Source of the DNA: Apodemus sylvaticus
Lineage: Eukaryota; Chordata; Mammalia; Rodentia; Muridae
Assembly: GCF_947179515.1 (NCBI RefSeq)
Contig: NC_067483.1
Coordinates: forward strand, 90,879,335-90,943,334
Length of the DNA: 64,000 nucleotides
Reading direction: 5' to 3'
The translations under genes were made by a program, and so were the position numbers. Positions 1 through 9,360 of the stretch are shown one piece after another. Position 1 is the stretch's first letter. Each line of letters opens with the position of its first letter. Below the pieces are notes generated by a model. That model was not told where the DNA came from. It saw only the letters and a program-made list of their open reading frames with translations, and ran no database searches.

Positions 1-694
1 ACCAAACAAATCACTGGGAGCGTCTGCATTTCGGCTGGTGCGTGCACATCGAACTGCAAATGGACCATAAAGCCCTTGAGGAGGCTGAGCAATGAGCAAT
101 TATGCACAGGGAAAATGAGAGGTTTCTGTAACTAGTGTGGAAGCCCATTCCAATGGAAACCCCACGGAATATGAAGTGGTCCGGGATGGGTGACTGGCAG
201 CAGGCTCAACATGTACCAGCTACTTCCCTTGTTTCTGACTCCCCAGAATAGGATGTCCAATAAAAATATAATTGCCAGTTACAAACATAATTTAAAAATT
301 TTAGAAGTCATACATAAAAAGTTTGAAGGGTTAACTCAATTTTTTTCTTCACAAGACTCTTTAGCTCAGTTAATTAGATATGTATAGTGTCTATAAAAAC
401 TGGTTTGCCATTTTATTCCTATCGTGATTTTTAAGTATCATTTAAGATTTAAAAGTAGAATCTTTATTTTTCTATTTTGAGAAACTTTATACTACAAAAA
501 AGCCCATTCCTGTAACTAAACTTACTGATTTAATAAAGGTAATCAATACAGAAAAATATGGCAATTTCTTGAAGTAAAATATGAGTCAATACACTATTTT
601 CTAGAGTTTTCAGCTTTGGCCAATGGAAGATGTTCCCAGGGTAACAGACAACCACTAGGTCATCTCACATGGTCTACGTAAGTTTCATGTTTTA

Positions 695-915
695 TTTCCT
701 TTTAAAAAAACATTTTATTATTACTGTGCATGTACACGTTGTTTATGTACACACATGCTTACATGTGCACACAGCTACATGTATGCAGAGATCAACAGAA
801 GGCAACTTTTGGTTGGCAGGTTCTCTCCTTCCACCATGGGTTCCAGGGATCAAACTCTGGCTATTGGGTTTTTGCAATGTACGTTTTACCTACTGAGCTC
901 TCTCACTGTCCCTCA
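695..915 (-). mobile_element. B3-type SINE, diverged
   Basis: Read on the minus strand, it starts with a degraded ggacagtgagagagctcagtag head (tRNA-like part) and ends in a T-rich/A-rich tail near 700. The B3 signature of a GT/CA-rich middle and a gattcgaacc-like box (here as ggatcaaactctggc on +) is present. Confidence 0.55.
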
Positions 916-1140
916 TATTTGGTTTCCTGGGGAACAGAACATTGTAGAATTTGAATGGTAAATCTTCTAATGAGATCTCTGCCTATCAAGAGAAAATTCT
1001 TCCCTCCCTCCTTTCTTTCCCCACCCCCTTTTCTTTTGTTGTGTAGACCAACCAGCATGTTTGTCTTAACCTGGAATTAATCTTCCCTCTTTTGCTGACT
1101 TTGTTCTAGCACAGTGGCCTTAGGAAGTCTTTTATAAAGG

Positions 1141-1260
1141 CTGTGCGTGCTGGTTGGTCTTGGGGCCACACATCTACAATCCGAGCAGTTGGGAGGTCAA
1201 GGGAGGAGGCCAGCCTGATCTACATAGCAAGATTCTCATCTTGAAAACAAAATAAAAACC
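1141..1260 (+). mobile_element. B1 SINE, old copy
   Basis: 7SL-derived B1 layout with a heavily mutated box A/B region, gaggccagcctgatctacat core and an A-rich 3' end. Confidence 0.6.
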
Positions 1261-2105
1261 CATGGTGAGCTGCAACAGCATCTCACTCAACACTGCACTC
1301 TGCCCCTTCAGCTACACTGTGTCTGCCCTGCAACAACTTCTATGCTTGAAATTTCCCTGAAGCTGACCTCCAAAGTATTACTGCCTGGGTAAGCATAGAA
1401 GTGTTTGTTCCCTTTTTAGGCTCCTCAGACTGTGCAGTGGCTCTAATTTTAGCAGGAACAGGTGAGGGAGCAGGTCAGGTCCAGAGCTAGGGTAGCGAGA
1501 AGGAGGTCCAGGCACAGCATCCCGGACTCAGGGAAGGAATGGCAGAGGCACAACATTAAGTGTGTATCACTCTGTGTGAGGCTTTCCCTTGGGAGCCATG
1601 ACATGGCATGAATGAATGTTTATTTACCCAAGACAGAAACACAACCTCAGATAGGAACCAGATGACAGAGCAAAGGGACAATTGTATCAAAGTCCATCTT
1701 GGTGAGTTTATTGAGGTTACTTACAGTAGTGTAGGTGACCCACAGGCAGCTACATGGCTTGAAAGCCCTCCCAAACATGGACATTAGGTCGTGAAGCTAA
1801 AGTCTTGGCCTCTCTCTCTACATACCTGTCAGGCACCTCACTGGGTTGGAAGGTCTCCCTGAGGCACCTCTATCTTCACGTTGAGTCTATATCCTTGTTG
1901 ATGAGACCTCTGTGAATCCTGACTTTCCTAGAAGCATGAAGATCATTACTTTTTGAGTCTCACGAGCCTCATTCTAGGAAGGAGTGTTTTCCTGGACAGC
2001 AGTTACCAGGATATGCTTAGAGCAAGTCTTTAAGGGTCCTTGTTGCCCAGGAGAGCCTGTTGTCTCTGATCATGACTGTGCTATGATAATATTGGCTGTA
2101 AATGA

Positions 2106-2292
2106 GACTGGGTATGGTGGTACACACGTTTAATCTCAGCAATGAGACAGAGGCAGAGGCAGGGGTGGAGGCAGATACAGGAGCAGAGGAAGGAGCAGAT
2201 GCAGGGGCAGGGAGATCTTTGTGAGTTCTATGCCATGCTGGGCAGCCAGGGCTACATACTAAGACTCTATCTCAAAAAAGGAAAAAAAAAGT
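2106..2292 (+). mobile_element. B1 SINE with internal purine expansion
   Basis: Starts gactgggtatggtggtacac and ends in agactctatctcaaaa plus an A-tail. The middle holds an extra block of imperfect aggcag/ggagcag units (about 2150-2210), making this copy roughly 50 bp longer than a normal B1. Confidence 0.75.
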
Positions 2293-2401
2293 AATAACTT
2301 TCCCTTCCAGGGACGGTGCACTCTGAACTACCAATAGGTTAATGTAGTTTCTCTGGCACGTGTCCTCATGTTGATCAGGGTATAATAAAAAGAATATTTT
2401 G

Positions 2402-2540
2402 CCAGGTGGCGGCGGCACAGGACTTTAGTCCCAGCACTCAGGAGGCAAAGATAGGAAGATCTCTGAGTAAGAGGCTAGTCTGACTACAGAGTAAGTTACA
2501 GGACAGCCAGGGCTACACAGATAGAAACCCTGCTTCCCAA
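2402..2540 (+). mobile_element. B1 SINE
   Basis: Recognised by gccaggtggcggcggcacag at the head, cccagcactcaggaggc and cagccagggctacacag, with a short A/C-rich tail. Confidence 0.85.
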
Positions 2541-2749
2541 AACCAACCCAACCCAATGAGAAAGAACGAAGTATATCTATTTAAAAAGTGCTAAAGCAAA
2601 AGCCATAACCTGAATAAAGGAGGTCTGATATGCTGGCTGCAGCAAACAGATGGACTGTAGGTATAGAGTGAGCTTGGGAATGGCATGTTGGAGAAACTAG
2701 CCTTCCTGTGATTGGTCACTGCCAGTACTTTGGAGGATGTCCACGAATC

Positions 2750-3385
2750 TGTGGAGGTTAATCTTGACCATCAACTTGATTGCCAACTTGATGAGAATTA
2801 GAATTGCCACAGAAATATACTTCTGGGTTTGTCTATGAGGGTGTCTCCAGAATTTAACAGACCCACCCTGAACATGGACTGCACTATTCTAAAGGTTGGG
2901 GTCCTGGATCGAATAAACAGAAAGCAGGCCAGAACACATTTCTGTGATTTCAGACTACTGACAAAATGTGAGCAGTGGCCTCACACTCTTACTGACACAA
3001 ATTCTCCAGCAAAATGGACTGTACCACCAAACTGTGAGCCCAAAATAAGTTCTTTCCTTCTTAAGTTGCCTTTGTTGGTTTTTTCTTAAAATTGTATTTA
3101 TCTATGTGTTGTATATGTGTGGGTGTGTGTACCACATACATGCAATGCCTTCGGAGACCTGAAGAGTGTGGGTGGTCCATCCTCTGGAGTTGGACTTAGA
3201 GGTGGTTATGAGCCACCCAGTGTGGGTACTGGGATTCAAATTCTTGTGCTTTGGAGGAGCAGCAAGTGACCTTAACTTCTGAGCCATTTTTCCAGCCCTG
3301 CCCCCAGCGGCATCCCCAGCCCCGCCCCTCCAGTCCCACTTGTCAAGTATTTTGTCACATCAGTTAGAAAAGTAATTTCTACAAA
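2750..3385 (+). mobile_element. Rodent interspersed repeat, interrupted by a SINE
   Basis: The 5' part (2750-3083) carries gaccatcaacttgattgcc, ggttggggtcctggatcg and the actgtgagcccaaaataag block typical of a common murine repeat. Its expected 3' tail, gtcaagtattttgtcacatc, appears only at 3343-3362, after a minus-strand SINE at 3085-3300. I do not assign the family name. Confidence 0.55.
3085..3300 (-). mobile_element. B3/B2-type SINE
   Basis: Minus-strand head at 3295 (complement of gccatttttccagccc), a cagtgtgggtactgggattc box on the + strand, and a GT-rich tail at 3105-3130. It sits inside the older repeat at 2750-3385. Confidence 0.75.
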
Positions 3386-4186
3386 ACTCAATGGAAACAG
3401 ATCCCATAACACAGTTGGCCCCTCAAGGAGACGAACCTTAACCTATCAGAGTCTCACCAGAAGCAGATAGCTATCAAGTTACTGAAGTCTTTGGCAAAGG
3501 ATGAATTCATATGGGCTATAGAGTCTTCTACCCAGCCTCTTATTAGCCCTGCCTGCCACAGCAGGAGGTTAACAATACTAGAACAGGTTGGTTTTATTTA
3601 CCTCAGTCTACCCAAAATGTCATTTCAACTTTAATAAATGTAAAACTATTAGTGAGCTATTTTACATCCTTTTCTTCATATGGAGTCTCTGATCTCCAAA
3701 ATTTACTCTAACCTTGTAACATATCTCAGTTCTGATTGGGCATATTTAAAATATGGCCACAGCACTAGAAAATGATGATTAAAATTTAACTCCAGGGGCT
3801 GGCGAGATGGCTTCTAGCCCTGGGCCTGACCCCTCCTTTTCAGTATGATAATATGAGAAGTTCATCAAGGGGTCAGTCCACTGATTAGCGGAGAGACTTA
3901 ATGATATGTCTCTGGAAATAACATCAGATACTCTCTGACTAGGCATTTTAATGCAACCAGATTGAGAATTAACATTAACCATTACAATCCCTTTTAGAAA
4001 AAGACAATGCAAGCTTCCTATAATCTATAAATGTATGAAGCAGAGTTAAACCTTAACAGATTGCAAAAAAGGAAAGAAAGAAAGAAAGTGGAATTTTAAA
4101 AGAAAAAAAAGGCCATGAATAATAAGACATCATTGAGATTATCCACATTTTAGAAGTAGCAGAAATAAAAATTAAATAACTCCACA

Positions 4187-4312
4187 AACTGGGAATAGTG
4201 GCCCATGCTCTTGATCCCAGCACTTGGGAGACAGATGCAGGTGAATCTCTGTGAGTCTGAGGGTAGCCTGATCTTCACAGTGACTTCCAGAGATACACAG
4301 AAAGAAAAAGAA
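4187..4312 (+). mobile_element. B1 SINE
   Basis: aactgggaatagtggcccat head, cccagcacttgggagacag, and an agatacacagaaagaaaa end. Confidence 0.75.
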
Positions 4313-4436
4313 CATCTTGAAAAAGAAGTTAAATTACTCTGAAGGCTTAGTGGGAAGCAGGAATAATGAACAAATATGATATAGAAGTGAAAACTTTTTT
4401 TGAAAAAAAATTTAAGAAATAAGAAACATATTATTT

Positions 4437-4512
4437 GGGGACTGGAGAGATGGCCCAGTGGCTGAGAGCACAGAATGTTCTTCTAAAAAATCAGGATGTG
4501 ATTACAATCTCT
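4437..4512 (+). mobile_element. B2 SINE, 5' fragment
   Basis: The tRNA-like head ggggactggagagatggccc is followed by a degraded box B. The 3' half and tail are missing. Confidence 0.7.
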
Positions 4513-6194
4513 TAATACTAAGTGCTATTACAAATATCTAATTAGGAGTCCTCAACGTGTTTGAAAGCCAGGGCATAATTGAGCAGAAATTTACTGAATG
4601 CAAAAAAAAAAAAAAGTTTAAACATTTTTCCAAACAAGAAACCGATGGGTCTAGGAGATTCAGTGTTTATAAAGTCTAATAAAATATCACATATAGATCA
4701 GTGTACTGCCAATAAATAATCAAGTAGGGAGAAAAATGAAAGCAACCAGAGTCAAGCAAAGCACTGCCAATCAGTTAAGGTTTAATCTTTCCAGAAATGA
4801 GACTAAAAGTCAAGGGAATGTTTAAAGAGCTGAAAAAGAGAAAAAAACCTGCCAGCCCAATATAAATCTTCAAAACTGAAATGACAACAGAGACAGCCGC
4901 AACAGGACCTCGCTTCAGCCATGCTAAAGCCAACTCCAGAGTGAAAGTTGACGTCTCCATGTGGAAACAGGTCAACACTTACTTTATACTACGTAATAAG
5001 TGTAATGGTGTAAAAAATCATTAATTTGTCTCTATTTTATGGACTTAGCTGAATGGTCTTCTGTGAGTTACTGGTTGGGGTTGCTCACATGACTGTCTTC
5101 AGCTATGAGTTAGGTTAAAATAGCTTCATTCCATTGTCTGGTGGCTGTGTTGTGGTGGTTAAACTGACTAGAATATACCTATCTCTCAGTTAAGTTATCC
5201 AGCGATGGATGTATCCCAAACTTGTTGACAGGGTCACAATAAAAGCCAAAAGTGAAAGGCATCTTAAAGCCCAGGGCTAGCATGGGTAGAATGTCACTCT
5301 TGTCATATTTTCTTGGTCAACGTAGACAAACTTAGTACCTACAGATAACCGCCACTTATCATGCACAGTTTGAGCTGGGAGTTTGTGCAGGGCTTAGCTT
5401 GTCTTTGATACACCTCTGGTCAATTGGAACCACTCACATAGCTGCATTCAGTCAACGACTGCTCTAAGATCTGCGTAACCACCTTTTTATCTTCTCCATG
5501 TGTCTGGATCCAAGGCTGTGCTTTCTGTCTGGTGCTAATATGCCAGGAGCTCTTTATACACCTGGCTCCTCTTTCTAGAAGGCTAACCCGGGTTTCTTTC
5601 CACAGTGGCTCAGGATACCAAACAAGAAGGAAAAAGTGAAGTCATGTCTTTTAGAGCAGTCTTTCCCAAGTCCCAGCCTAGGGCAGGATCCTAGCCCATG
5701 TATTTCAGCAAAGTTATGGTTGGATAAAGGTCTTCTCTAAACTGCCACGCAAGTTGGCTCTGCCTTTATGCTTTTATTTTTGACATATTCTTCTCTATGA
5801 TGAAGTAAAAGTTATTTGTGATGTTTTCAATTGCTTGGTTGTATGAAGCTCTTTTTTTTTTATATATAGAAAGGGTTCATAGGAATATTTTTCAAGACCC
5901 TTTCAAAGCTTCTAGAATATGTAGTTCATCACCACGACTAAGTTGTTCCTTTAGCAAAAGGCAGTTTATTTTCCTCCCTGTTGTAATGCACATTTTTTAA
6001 AGATTAGAGTCTAGAAAACTGCTGCGCATGTTGCTCGACACATGTTCATCCAGAAATGTACTGTGGGAACCAGAAGTGGCAAGAACCGGAAGTGGAAGTG
6101 GTATGTAAGAAATAGAAAATTTATTTTCTCACTTTTACCTCCAAATATCAGGAGATGTCTGAAAACTTTGACATCAGAACATCCTCCCACCCCC

Positions 6195-6319
6195 TTTTTT
6201 GAGACAGGGTTTTTCTGTGTAGTCCTGGAACTCCCTCTGTGGACCAGGCTGGTCAGAGGTCTGCCTGCTTCTGCTTCCCGAGTGTTGGGATTAAAGGCAC
6301 GCGCCACCACTGCTGGCAT
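6195..6319 (-). mobile_element. B1 SINE
   Basis: Reverse B1 reading gagacagggtttttctgtgt, gtggaccaggctggtc, then gattaaaggcacgcgccacc on the + strand. A 10-20 bp internal deletion is likely. Confidence 0.85.
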
Positions 6320-6479
6320 TTTCCTCTATTTTTATGAGCATGACCAACATCAGCTGAGTCATTTTGATGAACCAAGCTTCCCGATGGCTAGCTAATCATT
6401 ATCTTGGTGTGTGTGACCGCCCCTCCTTGGCCACATATTTAGTTTAGCTTTGCCTGTCGTTAGGAGTACAGGTTTGAAG

Positions 6480-6662
6480 GCCAGGCATGGTGTCACACGC
6501 CTTTAATCCCAGCACTTGGAAGGCAGACTGGATTTTTAGGTTGGAGCCTAGCCTGGTCCACAGAGTGAGTTCTAGGGCAGCTAGGGCTATGCTGAGACAC
6601 GGTCTTAGAAACACAAAAACAAAACAAAACAAAATCTCACAAAAAAAAAAAAAAAAAAAAGG
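6480..6662 (+). mobile_element. B1 SINE with long A-tail
   Basis: ggccaggcatggtgtcacac head, cctttaatcccagcacttgg, then a mixed AAAC/A-tail ending in about 20 A at 6640-6660. Confidence 0.85.
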
Positions 6663-7249
6663 GGCTTAGGGCAAGGACCAATGGCACAAAAAACAGTACA
6701 AGTAACTTTTCTCCAATGCCTATGGGTACTGCATAGTTTGTATAGAAAACACAGACTAAAATATCCATTGCATTAAAAAAAAAAACCCTCTTCATACAAA
6801 GTCTTTTTTATAGACCCTTTGTTTCCCATGATAGTCAGCTTCTATTCTAGAGCAGTAAATTCAGAGTTCCGGAGGAGTCCATCCGTCATTTATGCAGCCT
6901 TCAGTAAGAATTGTTTTTTTTTTTTTTTGTCTCCTCTTAGCTTTTACTCATTAATGCTTGTTCACACCACTGGTGCCAGTCTGTTCATTTAACGGATCAG
7001 TCCTTTGAATGTATTTTTTCATACATCTCCCGCCATTCTCCACGGTCCTTTTCAAAGGGCTTAACAATTCCACTAACTCCAGAATTAACCCATGGCTGTG
7101 AATGCCTCTCATGAAAGTGGCATCCAGGCCGATCCCTACAAAATTCCACGTTGAAAAGGAAAAATAGATTCTTGCTCAAACTGTGAGGCAGCAAGTCACT
7201 TAAATCAGATGCTAAAAGCTGTAATAAAAATAATTTTCAAAGGAGCGAT

Positions 7250-7760
7250 TGGAATCGGCTAGGCGTCCCCTTGCCACACTCGATTTTTGCGATGGAAATC
7301 TTCCATTTTCGTTAAGGCTCAGGCGAAATTGTAAATCTCGGCCAAACCAATGGGGAGGCGGAAGTCAACATTCACATCCGGGTCTCGTCCCGAATCCTCT
7401 CAGAGCAGGATAGGCTCTACAGCGTTCCCATTGGCAACGCTCATGTAGGGGCGTGGCCACGCATGCGCGCTACCGAAAGCCCGCCAGGCTGGTTACGCGC
7501 AAGCTCACAGGAAGTGCTCGCTAACTGCTTCCGGAGAGGGTTTTCTGTGGCAGCGAACAACGTGAAGACCTGCGACTGTGGAGCTTGAATTTAGCCGCTC
7601 ACGGGCTCCGTGCGCCTTGCGCTTTCAGTGGAACAGCACGAGGTGTGAGAGTTTCCTACTTGTTCCTCCCGCGGTTTCCTCTTGACTTTCTGTGCTCCTG
7701 GGCTCTGAGACTGTAAGTTACAGGGACGCCGAACTTTTGGTTACCGTGGCAACCGCCACC
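7250..7760 (+). promoter_or_regulatory. Taf1a CpG-island promoter
   Basis: A CpG-dense stretch with no TATA box, directly upstream of the Taf1a 5'UTR. Motifs seen: CCAAT at 7347-7351 and an inverted one (ATTGG) at 7430-7434; ETS-type GGAAGT cores at about 7360 and 7511, and the reverse form cttccgg at 7528-7534; an NRF1-like gcatgcgcgc at 7461-7470. This CCAAT + ETS + NRF1 set is typical of housekeeping promoters, which suits a basal Pol I factor. The motifs face both ways, so the promoter may fire in both directions. Start site not determinable here. Confidence 0.8.
7540..7643 (+). other. Taf1a: Taf1a exon 1 (5'UTR), approximate
   Basis: Inferred non-coding first exon: it follows the ETS/NRF1 cluster, contains no ATG, and ends at one of several possible donors (gtgtga at 7643, gtgaga at 7645, or gtaagt at 7713). 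Both ends are uncertain; a cDNA would settle them. Confidence 0.45.
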
Positions 7761-7962
7761 ACGCCTACTTCCTCCAGGCCAGTTTGAGTCTTTGAGGGCC
7801 AAGGAAGGATTTGCGTTAAGTTTCTTTACTGTACGTGGTGGGTCGATTTCTAATTCAAGTGTTATTTCAAGCTTTTTCACGGGACGGTTGAGATTGAATT
7901 TTTAAAGGCTTAATCTGGATTTGAGGCGGAGAAACAAAATTTGAGGCTGGCCAACTCTTGGG

Positions 7963-8120
7963 AGATGGATCAGCAGGTAATGGCAATTACTGTCAAGCCG
8001 GGTGAGTTCGATCCCCGGATCCACATGGTTGAAGGACCCCTCTAAATTATTCTCTGACCTCCACGCGTGCGCGGTGGCTTCTCCAAACAATAAACAAAGT
8101 GCAGTATTAAAAATAAAAAT
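7963..8120 (+). mobile_element. B3-type SINE
   Basis: gggagatggatcagcaggta head, gagttcgatccccggatcca box B, tctctgacctccacgcg middle and an A-rich AATAAA-like end. In Taf1a intron 1. Confidence 0.7.
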
Positions 8121-8314
8121 CGTTTGTCAGCAGGCTCCAGGTTCGATCTCTATCACCGCAGAAAACAAAAAAAGTGTCGCCAGTTGGATAAGGCTGAGAT
8201 TGTGCCGAACTAGGGTAATGCTGTAGTATTGCAGAAAGGAGGGACGTTTGGTGGAATTCGTAGCTTCCACCACAGAAGCTTCAGTGTTGGATAGGTACAC
8301 AGAACCAGAGTCTT

Positions 8315-8472
8315 GCCGGGCGGTGGTGGCGCACGCCTGTAATCCCAGCACTTGGGAGGCAGAGGCAGGCGGATTTCTGAGTTCGAGGACAGCCTGGTCT
8401 ACAGCGTGAGTTCCAGGACAGCCAGAGCTACACAGAGAAACCCTGTCTCGAAAAAACAAACAAAAAAACAAG
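8315..8472 (+). mobile_element. B1 SINE, young Mus type
   Basis: Near-consensus gccgggcggtggtggcgcac head and the ggatttctgagttcgagg variant typical of Mus B1, ending ctgtctcg plus AAAC-type tail. In Taf1a intron 1. Confidence 0.95.
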
Positions 8473-8789
8473 TGTCTTGAGCATTTTGGCAGCTAAATCC
8501 AAACTCTGGCGTATGGCTCCCTTTATAATTTCCCAGATTTTTGTCTTCACCATTTTTCAGTCCTAATGTGGAAGGAAATAGGGTTGCTGCTATGATTAAA
8601 TTAGATAACTTATGGGCTAGGTAAGTGGTTAAGTTCAGATAAATACTAGCGACTGCTATTACTGTGATTGTGTTATGTATTCTTCAGCTTCTTTCTGTAG
8701 CTCTACTTTTTTACTTTGTAATTAAGGATGTGTCGTTTCTGTATGTACTTGATACATAGCTGTACAGAATTCTTTTTTTTAATGGATTT

Positions 8790-9000
8790 TAAAAACGATT
8801 TTTATTTTATTTTTATCTTCTGTGTGTGAGTGTTTGCCTCATATATGCACACTACTATGTGCCTGTTGAGGAGGTTGTTGGATGCCCTGGAACTGGGATT
8901 CCAGAAGGCTCTGCACTGCTATCTAGGTGCTGGGAACTGAACCCAGGGCCTCTTAAGAAAAGCAAGTGATCTTGACTGCTGAGCCGTCTCTCCAGTCCCC
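8790..9000 (-). mobile_element. B3-type SINE
   Basis: Minus-strand head at about 9000 (tgagccgtctctccagtccc on +), a gggaactgaacccagggcct box and a GT-rich tail near 8820-8835. In Taf1a intron 1. Confidence 0.8.
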
Positions 9001-9178
9001 ACTCTTCTTTTTTTTTTTTAAAAAGTGGAACTTTAATTTCAGCTGTTGCTGACGTAAACAGATTGAATGCGTACTTAAAAAAAAAAAAAAAAAAACCTGA
9101 TGGGTACAATGAGCCGCTCCTCAGATGGCTCCTCAGATGATACCGATTAGACAGGAAGGCAGCTGCTTCTCTGTACAG

Positions 9179-9236
9179 TTCTGTCGCCTGCGGATTAGCA
9201 TTGCTGAAACTAACTGATGCTCTCGGTTTGGAATAG
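9179..9236 (+). other. Taf1a: Taf1a exon 2, 5'UTR part
   Basis: The acceptor is probably the CAG ending at 9178, which has a good pyrimidine tract (cttctctgtacag). The segment contains one upstream ATG at 9217, and an in-frame TAG sits directly before the main start at 9234-9236. Confidence 0.6.
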
Positions 9237-9240
9237 ATGA
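9217..9240 (+). CDS. uORF in the Taf1a leader
   Basis: ATG at 9217 opens a frame of seven codons ending in TGA at 9238-9240. That stop lies across the tandem main starts (ATG 9237-9239 and ATG 9240-9242). The uATG context is weak (C at -3). No function for the heptapeptide is proposed; the layout suggests termination-reinitiation or leaky scanning. It holds only if exon 2 begins at or before 9217. Confidence 0.45.
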   Translation: MLSVWNR

Positions 9241-9360
9241 TGAGAGATTTCAGTGAAGACTTGACAAAGCTTGCTGTGGCAGAGGAGAACCCAGAAACTT
9301 CGGTGTTCACTAAGACAGGAATGCATTTCCCATGGCTTCAGAAGCACGTTGAAGCTGTAG
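9237..9360 (+). CDS. Taf1a: Taf1a coding exon 2 (residues 1-41)
   Basis: Begins ATGATG; carries the acidic N-terminus and the GMHFPWLQKHVE block. Donor gtaagt at 9361, phase 1. Confidence 0.95.

Larger units (their letters stand above)
1..7240. other. Intergenic region upstream of Taf1a
   Basis: No exon or conserved reading frame is visible; the longest open frames are about 100 codons and overlap SINEs. It holds B1, B2 and B3 copies (listed separately), a rodent interspersed repeat split by a SINE at 2750-3385, short A-rich and (AAAG)n tracts near 4070-4090, and otherwise AT-rich unique-looking DNA. I see nothing recognisable at roughly 1-690, 1270-2100, 3390-4180 and 4520-6190. Confidence 0.7.

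Noticed and set aside
8127..8471. Frames of 60-120 codons over B1 elements (also at 6011, 58343 and elsewhere)
   Set aside because: Typical SINE-derived open frames with recurrent peptides such as LELRNPPASASQVLGL; not genes.
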